Counted from the stretch's first letter, positions 1 to 8,965 are shown. The stretch: 64,000 nucleotides of DNA from Symbiodinium natans (GCA_905221605.1 CAJNDS010002483.1:263722-327721); one strand, 5' to 3'. The notes: a model not told the origin generated them from the sequence alone. Translations and numbers: made by a program.

Positions 1-2
1 TG

Positions 3-30
3 CCCTAAACCCTAAACCCTAAACCCTAAA
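3..30. repeat. Interstitial telomeric tract, CCCTAAA x4
   Basis: Four perfect CCCTAAA units. Unique sequence follows at once, so this is not a visible chromosome end. Confidence 0.9.
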
Positions 31-85
31 AGTACAGCTAGAATTGTTTAATAAGTACCCTGAACCTCCAAGTAGAGCCCCCGTG
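31..85. repeat. Partial copy of a foldback element
   Basis: Starts AGTACAGCTA and ends in AAGTACCCTGAACCTCC. It matches, with divergence, the 3' half of the foldback element at 13250-13388. Only one arm is present. Confidence 0.45.
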
Positions 86-88
86 GGG

Positions 89-137
89 CCCGGGCAGCGT
101 CTGAACTGGTGCAGTCTCCTCGACGTCCCAGATGCAC
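89..137 (-). CDS. WD40-repeat exon (partial gene, continues out of window)
   Basis: Read on the minus strand, AG precedes an open stretch encoding CIWDVEETAPVQTLPG. This is the typical end of a WD40 blade: a hydrophobic residue, then WD, then a linker ending in a leucine-x-glycine turn. The expected GH is replaced by GP. A GC donor is possible at the 3' edge. Together with 1270-1198 and 1014-987 it looks like part of one WD40 gene read leftward, but the junction to 1014-987 is not proven. WD40 propellers are protein-interaction scaffolds; no specific partner can be named. Confidence 0.55.
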
Positions 138-139
138 CT

Positions 140-270
140 CGTGGAGGGGGAGCAGGGGGGGGGGGGGGGGAATGTGGGGGAATGTGGGGGAATGTGGGGG
201 AGGGGGGGTGGGGGGAGTTTAGGGTTTGGGGTTTAGGGTTTGGGGTTTAGGGTTTGGGGTTTAGGGTTTA
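140..270. repeat. G-rich run and mixed TTTAGGG/TTTGGGG tract
   Basis: A G run with GGGGGAATGT repeats, then alternating TTTAGGG and TTTGGGG units. No credible gene. Confidence 0.8.
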
Positions 271-389
271 CCCGAAACCCGAACACCAACCCTGAACTCC
301 ACAGCAGGGAGGTTGACAGAGGCTTTGGCCTGCTGCGGATGCTGTGCCCTCTGAAGCAGACATTCGATACTGAACCCTACAGCCTAAAC

Positions 390-425
390 CCGGAAACCTA
401 AACCCTAAACCCTAAACAATAAACC

Positions 426-492
<67 letters not shown>

Positions 493-532
493 ACCCTAAA
501 CCCCAAGCCCTAAACCCTAAACTTCTTTAAGA
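390..532. repeat. CCCTCAA variant telomeric array
   Basis: About ten consecutive CCCTCAA units flanked by CCCTAAA units. A single variant has been amplified locally. Confidence 0.85.
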
Positions 533-675
533 GTCTAAGCAAGCCTTGGGCTGATTCGCAGCCCTGAGTTTCAACTTGGACCTCGGGTTTAGAGGGGGGC
601 GGCGTACAAGGACTCAACGGCGAGCCATGGCTGGTGTTGTAGATGCCGATGCTTTGTGGGCTGCTGGCTGCTGTC

Positions 676-752
676 CCTAAACCCTAAACCCTAAACCCTA
701 AACCCTAAACCCTAAACCCTAAACCCTAAACCCTAAACCCTAAACCCTAAAC
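676..752. repeat. Interstitial telomeric tract, CCCTAAA x11
   Basis: Uninterrupted CCCTAAA units. The sequence on either side (to about 960) holds only degenerate telomere-like motifs and short spacers. Confidence 0.9.
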
Positions 753-986
753 CCCTGAACAAGGACCTACAGACTACGTCTATGTGTGAAGGGTCGAGGA
801 TTTTAGAACTTAGGGTTTAGGGCCTACTGAGGGTTGGACCTACGTACTCGAAATTCCTAAACCCTAAACCCCTGTAAAAACACCCTAAACCCTGTCTGGG
901 CCTGCCGTGAGACCATGAGGGTTCAGGGTTCGGGGTTTAGGGTTTCGGGTTGAGGGTTTATAGGGTAGGGTCGAAAACATACGAAG

Positions 987-1014
987 CCAAGACACACCGT
1001 CTTGTCCCAGGATC
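987..1014 (-). CDS. WD40-repeat exon (GSWDKTVCL)
   Basis: After an AG acceptor on the minus strand the sequence encodes SWDKTVCL, preceded by a split glycine codon. GSWDKTV(C/R)LW is the signature of strand c-d of a WD40 blade. The first codon is completed by the G left over from the exon at 1198-1270, so the joined reading is RRLASGSWDKTVCL. The 3' edge is uncertain (GC or GG donor). Confidence 0.65.
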
Positions 1015-1197
1015 CTGCAGACGGAGGGATTAGGGCCATCCTAGTTTCAGTCCTACGTTGCAAGTCTGCATTTCACACGAAGAATCCACGAAACCAGAAT
1101 TTCAACACCTTCGATCACACCTAAACGGAGAAGCCGTCAACCCCAAGCCCGAAACCCGAAACCCTCTGATCCACGGCTGAAGAGCCCACTGGCTGTC

Positions 1198-1270
1198 CTG
1201 AAGCCAGACGCCTTCGGTCCCCGGCAAAGGCCACCTGCAACACGTCCAGCTCCCGTGGAGGGATCCTATC
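1198..1270 (-). CDS. WD40-repeat exon (VLQVAFAGDRRRLAS)
   Basis: Open minus-strand island bounded by AG upstream and a GA donor downstream (TCAG|GACAG). It encodes ELDVLQVAFAGDRRRLAS plus one nucleotide. The pattern V-x-x-V-A-F-x-x-D-x-x-x-L-A-S is the b-c strand region of a WD40 blade. The single leftover G joins in phase to 987-1014. No long frame exists here, so the support is the domain pattern and the matching phase. Confidence 0.65.
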
Positions 1271-1369
1271 CTACAGGCTATGCTTGAGGGTATAGGGTTC
1301 TCAACTTGCGGGGTGGATCTTGCTGCAGCTCATGGCGGACTGTAGGGGTTGAGGTTTGGGCTTTGGGGT

Positions 1370-1490
1370 CCCAAAACCCTGCACCCTCAACCCTAACCCC
1401 TAAACCCCAAAACCCCAAAACTCTAAACCTTACACCGCAATAGGGTTAAGGCTTTAGGGTTTAGGGCTTGGGGTTTGGGTTTAGGGCATC
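1370..1490. repeat. Degenerate telomeric repeats, both orientations
   Basis: Mixed CCCTAAA-like and TTTAGGG-like units with many single-base changes. Confidence 0.7.
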
Positions 1491-1613
1491 AACGGGGCTT
1501 CCTGCGAGGTAAGGGTTGCAGTCTCTAAGGTTCCGGGTCTACTTTAGCCTGCTGGTTCTTTCGGGAGCAGTGAGGAGCAGAAGGTCGATGTATGACAGGG
1601 AGAAGCTGTTTTT

Positions 1614-1662
1614 TTTAGGGTTTAGGGTTTAGGGTTTAGGGTTTAGGGTTTAGGGTTTAGGG
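1614..1662. repeat. Interstitial telomeric tract, TTTAGGG x7
   Basis: Seven TTTAGGG units directly after a T run. Confidence 0.9.
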
Positions 1663-1774
1663 CGACAGGGTGCCGGAGCTCCCTGATCGCACGGCCACAA
1701 AAAACCGCCGAAGGGCCAGATTTTTAGGGCTCAGCGGTTGGCTTGGGCGAGACGAGGAAGGAGATACCTTATAT

Positions 1775-1830
1775 GCCCATATATATATATATATGTTATT
1801 TATTTATTTATTTATTTATTTATATTAATA
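1775..1830. repeat. AT and TATT microsatellite
   Basis: (TA)n followed by (TATT)n, then a short C run at 1841-1848. Confidence 0.9.
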
Positions 1831-1962
1831 TTTGGTACCCCCCCCCCCATATGCCCACACTTTTTCCTCTCAGGTGCCATGGTAGGGTTTAGAGGCTTAG
1901 GATTTCGAAGCCTCCGAGGGCAGCGAGCACGAAAGCGCTCTACTGTACCAATGTTTTAGGCC

Positions 1963-3125
1963 CAGAAGAGCAAAAACGCTGTACTGTCCCAAAAAAACCA
2001 ATCTTTTTAAGCAAAAACAAGCAAAAATGCCGTACTGTGCCAAAAAAACCAAAAAAACCAAAGTTTGGAGACCTCCAGGCCCTGGAGGAGCCCAAGGTCT
2101 CCAAACTTTGGTTTTTTTGGTTTTTTTGGGACAGTACAGCACTTTTGCACTTTTTGCCTAAAAAAGATGGGTTTTTTTGGGACAGTACAGCACTTTCAAG
2201 GCCTGTGACTGCAAAAACGCTGTACTGTCCCAAAAAAACCAATCTTTTTAAGCAAAAACAAGCAAAATGCCGTACTGTCCCAAAAAAACCAAAAAAACCA
2301 AAGTTTGGAGACCTCCAGGCCCTGGAGGAGCCCAAGGTCTCCAAACTTTGGTTTTTTTGGTTTTTTTGGGACAGTACAGCACTTTTGCACTTTTTGCCTA
2401 AGAAAGATTGGTTTTTTTGGGACAGTACAGCACTTTCGAGGCCTGGGACTGCAAAAACAGCATCTTTGCACTTTTTGCCTTAAAAAGATTTGTTTTTTTT
2501 GGACAGTACAGCACGTTCGAGGCGGACTGCAAAAACGCTGTACTGTCCCAAAAAAACCAATCTTTTTAAGCAAAAACAAGCAAAAATGCCGTACTGTCCC
2601 AAAAAAACCAAAAAAACCAAAGTTTGGAGACCTCCAGGCCCTGGAGGAGCCCAAGGTCTCCAAACTTTGGTTTTTTTGGTTTTTTTGGGACAGTACAGCA
2701 CTTTTGCACTTTTTGCCTAAAAAAGATTGGTTTTTTTGGGACAGTACAGCACTTTCGAGGCCTGGGACTGCAAAAGCAGCATTTTTGCACTTTTTGCCTT
2801 AAAAAGATTGGTTTTTTGGGACAGTACAGCACTTTCGAGGCCTGGGACTGCAAAAACGCTGTACTGTCCCAAAAAAACCAATCTTTTTAAGCAAAAACAA
2901 GCAAAATGCCGTACTGTCCCACAAAAAAACCAAAGTTTGGAGACCTCCAGGCCCTGGAGGAGCCCAAGGTCTTCATACTTTGGTTTTTTTTGGTTTTTTT
3001 GGGACAGTACAGCATTTTTGCACTTTTTGCCTTAGAAAGATTGGTTTTTTTGGGACAGTACAGCACTTTCGAGGCCTGGGACTGCAAAAACGTTGTACTG
3101 TCCCAAAAAAAACAATCTTTTAAGC
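1963..3125. repeat. Tandem array of long hairpin-forming palindromes
   Basis: Four copies of a 100-106 bp inverted repeat at 2032-2137, 2272-2377, 2591-2696 and 2911-3010. In copy 2 the 43-bp arms (starting GTACTGTCCC, ending GTTTGGAGACCT) are perfect reverse complements around a loop of about 20 bp. Between the hairpins lie shorter elements of related sequence (GTACTGTCCC followed by A7 and CCAATC, or the complement), so most of the array can fold on itself. Overlapping frames on both strands are by-products of the repeat. Copy 1 has one arm mismatch and copy 4 has several. Confidence 0.9.
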
Positions 3126-3372
3126 CGATTCATATTATTTTATACAGGAGTCCTATTGGTTCCTATTCATTTAGCAAGGTTCCTTCTCATTTTAAAAGGA
3201 TTCCTATGAATTATAACCGGTTCTTTTCAATTCGGCAAGGGTTCCTATTCATTTTAATAGGCTTCCTATTATCTTTTATCGGTTCCGAAAACTATTGGCA
3301 GGATTCCTATGAAGTCAATAGAGGATTCCTATTTATTTCTATAGGATTCCAATAAAGTTTCATAGGGTTCCT
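3126..3372. repeat. Degenerate short palindromic repeat, AT-rich (block 1)
   Basis: Consecutive 20-25 bp units around GATTCCTAT-(N)n-ATAGG. Each is a small imperfect palindrome of CCTAT and ATAGG. It continues at 3830-4420 after an unrelated G-rich insert. Confidence 0.75.
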
Positions 3373-3469
3373 AATTGTAAACGCTTGCGCGCGCCGCCTC
3401 GGCAGCCGGGCCGGCCCCAGGACAGGAAAGGAGGAAAGAGGGTACGCAAAAAAAGGGAGGAAGGGGTGG

Positions 3470-3557
3470 GGTGGGGGGGGGGTCGTGAGGGGGGGGGGGG
3501 GGTGGGGGGGGGTGGGGGGGGGGTGGGGGGTGGTGGCATGGGGGGGGGGGGGGGGGT

Positions 3558-3612
<55 letters not shown>

Positions 3613-3735
3613 TTTGAGGCACTCCCCCTGTAGGAGCCACCACAAGCGGGACCCTCCACGGCATCGGTTTGCAGCTCCTCCAAGGGATTGGGGGGGGTCC
3701 CACAGGGCGGGGGGGGGGGGGGGGGGGGGGGGGGT
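3470..3735. repeat. Extreme G tracts (up to 53 G)
   Basis: G-rich stretch with an uninterrupted 53-G run at 3558-3610 and another G run at 3710-3733. The run lengths may be assembly estimates. It splits the palindromic repeat block. Glycine- or proline-rich frames here are artefacts. Confidence 0.85.
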
Positions 3736-3829
3736 GGCGTCAGAAAATTTGGCAGGTTGGGTTAGGGGGAAGGAGGCCCGATCCGGGTCTGCTTGTTCCA
3801 GACGCTTCTCGGCAGGAAGCCGAGGCGAA

Positions 3830-4420
3830 TTCTTTTAATAAGGCTCCTACTAATGTAATGAAATTCCTATCAAGTTTAATCAGATGCTTATTCATGTTAA
3901 TGGGATTCGTATTTATTTTAATAGGGATCTCATTCGTTTGAAAGGGATACCGATTGGTTTATTAATTTTTGTAGGACTCCTACTATTTAGGGGTTCACAC
4001 TTGTTTTTTATAGGAGTCCCAATGGTTCCTATTAATTTTAGTAGGGGCCCTCTTCAGTTCATTATTAGGATTGCTATCAAGTATAATTGGGTTCTACTTT
4101 TTCTAGGGTTCCTATGGATTGACATAGAGGATTCCTGTTTTTCTGTGTATAAGATTCCAATACATTTCCATAGTTTGCCGAATTATTTTAATAAGGCTCC
4201 TACAAATGTAATATGATTCCTATCAATTTTAAATAGGATTCTGTCATTTGAATAGGGTTCCCATAGAATTTAATAGAATTAAGGGTTCTCATTCCTATTA
4301 ATGGGTTTCCTTTTCATTTTTATAAGATTCCTATTGAAACAAGATGAATCCTATGAACCCAATTAAATTTGATAGGAACGCTATTCACATGCATAGGATT
4401 TCTATTTAAACTCATAGCAT
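3830..4420. repeat. Degenerate short palindromic repeat, AT-rich (block 2)
   Basis: Same CCTATT...AATAGG unit family as 3126-3372. A longer match (TTTTAATAAGGCTCCTAC) occurs at 3834 and 4186, showing larger-scale duplication inside the block. Confidence 0.75.
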
Positions 4421-4559
4421 GCAATCCACAATCTCGAGCAAATTGTTCAGGTCACTTCTGCTGGAGTTTTACGGGAGTTCCTCCCCCTTTAAAACCCACC
4501 GCGGGTGGCGGAACGTAGTGTTTTTGTCTGGAAACCATGCTGAAGCGTGGGCGCATGGG

Positions 4560-4660
4560 GGGGGGGGTAGCTAATATTTATATTTATATTTATTTTTTAT
4601 TTGTATTTATATTATATTTATATTTATATACACACACACACATCTATCTGTAATACACAC
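4560..4660. repeat. G run, TATTTATA and CA microsatellites
   Basis: A short G run, then (TATTTA)n and (CA)n. Confidence 0.85.
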
Positions 4661-4818
4661 AAACACACATCCTTTGAGGGTACCTGCTTTCCCTACTAAG
4701 GACCATCACCCTGAACCCTAAGCGCAGGCGTATAAGGGTTTGGGGAGACTTCGGGTGTGGGTTTGGGTTTTAAACTTTGGGGCTTGGTTCAGAGTAGGGG
4801 CCTGAGGCCTGCGAATTT

Positions 4819-4945
4819 GTAGGGTTTAGGGTTTAGGGTTTAGGGTTTAGGGTTTAGGGTTTAGGGTTTAGGGTTTAGGGTTTAGGGTTTAGGGTTTAGA
4901 GAAGAGCTTAGGGTTTAAGAGTTTTGGGTTTAGAGTTTAGGGTTT
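4819..4945. repeat. Interstitial telomeric tract, TTTAGGG x11
   Basis: Eleven perfect units, then degenerate copies. Confidence 0.9.
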
Positions 4946-5040
4946 AGGGCTGCATGCAGCCATGCATATCAGCATGCCCATGTCCATGTCTCCGACCAGG
5001 AACGCGACGCCTAAAGAAGTGGCGCGTGCTCTGTGCAGAC

Positions 5041-5087
5041 CTGCACGGCTTCGGGGTTGTCTTCGAACATGCTCTGAACTTTTCTCC
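5041..5087 (-). CDS. Exon of an unrecognised gene (KVQSMFEDNPEAVQ)
   Basis: Minus-strand exon with an AG acceptor at 5088-5089 and a GT donor at 5039-5040. Its two leading bases complete the codon left open by the exon at 5178-5238, giving ...VRIS-G-RKVQSMFEDNPEAVQ. The exact phase match across a 90-bp GT-AG intron is good evidence for a real gene. No family recognised. Confidence 0.55.
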
Positions 5088-5177
5088 CTAGATGCGCCGT
5101 CGGGAGATGCGCGCCCCCTCCAAGGTGTCGGGACGCTCGGGCCTGGGTGCCACGGTCGTGCCCTCTTACAAGGGAAC

Positions 5178-5238
5178 CTGAAATTCTGACTTCGAGCATG
5201 TTCCAGTAGCTCTGCAGCTGTCGGCGTACCTCACCAAT
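5178..5238 (-). CDS. Exon of an unrecognised gene (RRQLQSYWNMLEVRIS)
   Basis: Minus-strand open island of 20 codons plus one base. AG acceptor at 5239-5240 and canonical GT donor (TTTCAG|GTTCCC). It encodes IGEVRRQLQSYWNMLEVRIS. The intron to 5087 is 90 bp and has no telomeric repeat, unlike most gaps in this window. Function unknown. Confidence 0.55.
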
Positions 5239-5244
5239 CTCGCC

Positions 5245-5450
5245 GGGCTTAGGGTTTTAGGGTTTGGGGTGTAGGGTTTAGGGCTTAGGGCTCAGGGTTA
5301 GGGTAGGGCTGGGGTTTAGGGCTAGGGTTTAGGGTTTCGGGCTTAGGGCCTTAGGGCCTTAGGGCCTTAGAACCTGAGACCCCTAGGGCTTCAGGGCCCT
5401 GGGGCCTTAGGGCATAGGGCTTAGGGCTTGCGTAGGGCTTAGGGCTGTTT
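5245..5450. repeat. Degenerate telomeric block (GGGCTTA/GGGCCTTA)
   Basis: Variant units dominated by TTAGGGC. Confidence 0.75.
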
Positions 5451-5467
5451 ATCTGAGACCCCCCGCC

Positions 5468-5551
5468 GACGAGACAGAGAGCAGGTGCCCCTGCAGCGTG
5501 GCCTGGCAGAAGAGCTTCGGGGTCCACACGTGCGCTCCAAAGACGGGGTTA
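5468..5551 (-). CDS. Exon-like island, possibly WD40-related
   Basis: The minus strand reads HVWTPKLFCQATLQGHLLSV. The L-x-G-H turn and a preceding VW are suggestive of a WD40 linker. Boundaries unclear; weak call. Confidence 0.35.
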
Positions 5552-5571
5552 GTTTGGGGCCAGGGAGTCGG

Positions 5572-5657
5572 GTTTAGGGTTTAGGGTTTAGGGTTTAGGG
5601 TTTAGGGTTTAGGGTTTAGGGTTTAGGGTTTAGGGTTTAGGGTTTAGGGTTTAGGGT
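5572..5657. repeat. Interstitial telomeric tract, TTTAGGG x12
   Basis: Perfect units. Confidence 0.9.
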
Positions 5658-5734
5658 GTGCAACGTTCAGGTCTAAGTCTTCCCTCAACCCCCAGACGCG
5701 GCCCAAACCCTTGCAGGTCGGAGGTTTCAGATAA

Positions 5735-6060
5735 ACTCTAAACCCTACGTACACCCTAAACTTTAAACCCTAAACCCTAAACCCGAAACCCTAAACTCTA
5801 AACCCTAAACCCTAAAAACCTAAACCCTAGAGCCTAAACCCTGAGCCCTGAACCCAAAAAGAAGTTGCCGGCCAGCCCAACTCGACGAATGGCGAGACAA
5901 AGGGGTTAGAGCCAGACCCTAAAAAGCCCTAAGCCAACCCAAACCCGAAACACCCAAAAAACCCTGTAAACCTGCTGAACCCTTTAAACCCTTTTGCCCT
6001 TTCAAACCCTTTTACACCCTTGAACATCCTAAGCCTGTTAAAGCCCTAACCTCGGATGGC
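5735..6060. repeat. Degenerate CCCTAAA block
   Basis: CCCTAAA units with many substitutions, fading into spacer. No credible gene. Confidence 0.7.
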
Positions 6061-6136
6061 CATTTAAAACTATGGTTCTCTTCAACCCAGTGAAGGAAAA
6101 CATAAAATATCCCAAGGGCCTACCCCCAAGGGCCTA

Positions 6137-6252
6137 CCCCCAAACCCTAAACCCTAAACCCTAAACCCTAAACCCTAAACCCTAAACCCTAAACCCTAAA
6201 CCCTAAACCCTAAACCCTAAACCCTAAACCCTAAACCCTAAACCCTAAACCG
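6137..6252. repeat. Interstitial telomeric tract, CCCTAAA x15
   Basis: Perfect units. Confidence 0.9.
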
Positions 6253-6362
6253 CTAGCCTACCGAGAAACCCTAGTTCAACCCTAAGAACACCCCAAAGCT
6301 TCCTGAAGCGCACAACACCGAGGGTGGTCTGACAGCTCGCTGCTACTAAGGCGACACACCGG

Positions 6363-6665
6363 TTTTAGGGTTTAGGGTTTAGGGTTTAGGGTTCAGGTTT
6401 AGGGTTTACGGTTTACGGTTACAACCAAACATCAGAGCCTCAACAAAATTGAACAGGTCCAGGGTTGATAAGGTTTAGGACCCAGACAGGGCTTAAAATA
6501 CAAACCGACCCGAAGCTTCAATCACAAACGACCCATGTGGGCGCCAAACATCTCCCAACCTGACCACACCCGAAAATGCAGACTGGGGTTGAGGTTTAGG
6601 GGTTTAGGGTTTCGGGTTTAGGGTTCAGGGTTTTGGGTTTAGGCTTGAGGGTTTAGGGTTTAGAT
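6363..6665. repeat. Short TTTAGGG tracts and spacer
   Basis: Tracts at 6363-6415 and 6590-6665 separated by about 170 bp of unassigned spacer. Confidence 0.75.
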
Positions 6666-6667
6666 GC

Positions 6668-6764
6668 TGGGCATCTCCACCATGAAGCAATGCTGAAGAG
6701 CATCGCGCTTCGGGACTCCGCCGAGCCATTTTTCACAGGTGTCCATCAACTCGCGGTAGACATT
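6668..6764 (-). CDS. Exon-like island (YRELMDTCEKWLGGVPK)
   Basis: Wholly open on the minus strand between two telomeric tracts, with GC donor context at the 3' edge (ATGCCCA|GCATC). It reads VYRELMDTCEKWLGGVPK followed by RDALQHCFMVEMP. It lies just downstream of the methyltransferase segment in the reading direction and could belong to the same gene. No motif proves this. Confidence 0.5.
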
Positions 6765-6836
6765 TAGGGTTTAGGGTTTAGGGTTTACGGTTTAGGGTTT
6801 AGGGTTTAGGGTTTAGGGTTTAGGGTTTAGGGTTTG
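6765..6836. repeat. Interstitial telomeric tract, TTTAGGG x10
   Basis: It abuts the methyltransferase segment with no spacer. Confidence 0.9.
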
Positions 6837-6837
6837 T

Positions 6838-7146
6838 CTCAGAAACTGTACATTGAAGCCGAAAGTCTGTTTGTAGGCTTCTTCAAGCCTTTTGACATTC
6901 TCGAAGATGGCACCAGGCGAGGCCTCCCTTGCAGAACAAGCTTCAGGATAAAGAGGACCGCGGCTCCTCTCGCGTCCTCCACGCCCTCGTGTTTGCCGGC
7001 CTGCGAGTACGGCTGGCATGGTGGGCCGGACATGTAAATGTCCACTTCGGGCGCGGCATCGTTTCGCCGCTCGCGCAGGTCGTGGTAGAATTTTGAGCGG
7101 CGGGTGCCGCGCCTTCACGATGTGCTCATGCGTCACGACCAAGGCC
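6838..7146 (-). pseudogene. DNA cytosine-5 methyltransferase segment, frameshifted
   Basis: Minus-strand segment of about 300 bp carrying recognisable C5-methyltransferase motifs. VDIYMSGPPCQPYSQAGK is motif IV, with the catalytic cysteine in PCQ. It is followed by a conserved G-x-x-D-x-R-G stretch and then IFENVKRLEE, which is motif VI (ENV). An upstream piece, HEHIVKARHPPLK then KFYHDLRER, matches the region before motif IV. The pieces lie in two reading frames. One shift falls at an AAAA run near 7092 and a second between RPRLV and IFENV near 6909. The left edge runs straight into a telomeric tract. C5-methyltransferases transfer methyl groups from S-adenosylmethionine to cytosine, and such domains are also reported inside dinoflagellate retrotransposons. 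Either a decayed copy or a real exon with base-call errors; as given it cannot encode one continuous domain. Confidence 0.8.
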
Positions 7147-7224
7147 CTAGATAGTGCTAACCTCGAGGGATGAAATCACAATGACGGGAGATCCAAAATG
7201 GCACCTGATAAACCCCAAAGGCTA

Positions 7225-7455
7225 GGAAAGTGAGGGTTTGGGCTTAGGGTTTAGATTTTAGGGCTTAGGGTTTAGGGTTAGGGTTGAGGGTTTAGGGCGC
7301 TCCTACACCCTAAGCCCTGAACCCCTCAAGTGCCAGCCTCCAGAGAAAATGCGCACCCCAAACCCTAAACCCGACGAGAACCAGGACTGGGGCTTAGGTG
7401 GTTGGCTTAGGGGCTTAGGGGGCTAGGAGGGCTCAGGGCTTCGGGTTTAGGGTTT
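7225..7455. repeat. Degenerate telomeric repeats, both orientations
   Basis: Short mixed units; nothing gene-like seen. Confidence 0.65.
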
Positions 7456-7563
7456 AGGGGTGGCATTACAGCAGCGGTCCTTGCAAGAAGCGTTGCTAGC
7501 ATGCCAGACCTGCCATGCGCTCACGTTGGCTGGAGTCTCGGGTTTGGGGCCTTTCGGGCCTTG

Positions 7564-7613
7564 TAGGTTTAGGGTTTTAGGGTTTAGGGTTTAGGGTTTA
7601 GGGTTTAGGGTTT
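7564..7613. repeat. Interstitial telomeric tract, TTTAGGG x7
   Basis: Short tract bounded by spacer. Confidence 0.85.
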
Positions 7614-7614
7614 A

Positions 7615-8190
7615 ATCCGAGCATCAGTTTAATTAATACCCCCACATTTAAAGAAATTTTGTTGGCCGGAAGCCCGCCGGAAGACTACTTTCCATTAGGT
7701 TGGATTTCGTATGGGACAAACCCCCCACATTTAACGGGATTTTTTTGGGGGTTGCAAAAATTTGAAACTCAGCCTTTCGGAAAGCTTTTTTTGCTTCTGC
7801 AGGAATGCATTCGTATTGTTTTTAAGTAGAGAATCAATACAGGGCCATGGTCCAACTATTGCGGAACCCTGCCTTTCTCATTGTGGGGGGGGGGGGGGCC
7901 CCCAATTAAACAGAAGCTCGGATTAGGGTTTAGGGTTTAGGGTTTAGGGCTTAGGGTTCAGCATCTCAAGTTCGAGCATTTACTAGGCCTGCAGTGTGTG
8001 TAGACAACGGAAAACAACCCACCCGCCCAAAGAATCCCATAACATTAAGGAAATAACAAGTTGATTAATTTTCTGGCCAAAGGGGTCAGAGGGGCCGAAA
8101 TGGATCAAATCGCCAAATTCGTGCTGAACAATGGGGGGGGGGGGGGGGGGGCGATGGGTCAGAGTGGCCGAAATGGATCCAATCGCAAAA
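7615..8190. repeat. Dispersed non-telomeric repeats with a G run
   Basis: Holds CCCCACATTTAA-type repeats (7638, 7726), a G run at 7886-7898, a 100-bp segment related to 36966-37090 (7950-8050), and a G run at 8133-8151 flanked by near-identical direct repeats (8083-8118 and 8156-8190). Confidence 0.65.
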
Positions 8191-8236
8191 GGGTTTAGGG
8201 TTTAGGGTCTAGGGTTTAGGGTTTAGGGTTTAGGGT
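8190..8236. repeat. Interstitial telomeric tract, TTTAGGG
   Basis: Six units, one substituted. Confidence 0.85.
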
Positions 8237-8309
8237 GTAGTCGGCAATACTAGAAATTCAGGGATTGAGGGTTTCGGGGGGCAATGATGCCATAAACACC
8301 AAACCTGGC

Positions 8310-8412
8310 GCACCAGATTCTGGTGGCTCCTCCCTGTCCAGCAGCAAAAAACGGACCATGCAAACGCCCACGAGGACTCTCCCGACGCCACGGGTTCTGG
8401 GTATATCTATCC
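8310..8412. other. Open island, strand undecided
   Basis: The minus strand reads VGRVLVGVCMVRFLLLDREE; the plus strand also stays open. Composition alone cannot choose a strand. Confidence 0.25.
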
Positions 8413-8428
8413 AGCAAAGTTAAGGGGC

Positions 8429-8540
8429 TAAACTCTAAACCCTAAACCCTAAACCCTAAACCCTAAACCCTAAACCCTAAACCCTAAACCCTAAACCCTA
8501 ACCCTAAACCCTAAACCCTAAACCCTAAACCCTAAACCCT
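8429..8540. repeat. Interstitial telomeric tract, CCCTAAA x15
   Basis: One unit is shortened to CCCTAA. Confidence 0.9.
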
Positions 8541-8965
8541 GACAAACCCGTTAGGTACACCAACATGCTACCCTGAACCGGCCTCAACGCTCCGCTGCCA
8601 AGCGCCCAAAAAGCCTAAAAACCTGAAACCCTAAATCCTAAAAATGGGTTTAGGGTTTAGGGTTTAGGGTTTAGAGTTTAGGGCCGCCTAAAACCCTAAA
8701 TCCTAAAACTCTAATGCCTAAAACCCTAAGTCCTAAAACCCCATAAGCCTCGAACCCCACAACCACAACCAAATTAACGCCCATCCATTTGTTCAGCTTC
8801 TTTGAATTACGACAAGGGCCGAAGCCCCGCCTCAGGGTTTGGGATTCAGGATTCCAAGGCGAATTTCACTTTAAAAAATTGTGCGCTGTGGGGTTTAGGG
8901 TTTAGGGTTTAGGGTTCGGACCCTGAACCCTGAGCGAAAGCCTGAAATCACAGTAGATGTGTCTC

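Noticed and set aside
1-30. A true chromosome end at the window start
   Set aside because: Only four CCCTAAA units, then unique sequence and exon-like islands. Tracts of both orientations follow throughout.
1963-3125. Overlapping protein-coding frames of 70-165 codons
   Set aside because: They arise from the same palindromic repeat read on both strands (KPKKPKFGDLQ-type repeats).
3385-3838. Glycine- or proline-rich proteins
   Set aside because: Pure products of G runs. The same applies to 57003-57361.
8310-8412. Further WD40 exon (AAGQGGATRIW)
   Set aside because: A competing minus frame and a plus frame are equally open, and the upstream phase does not fix the choice.
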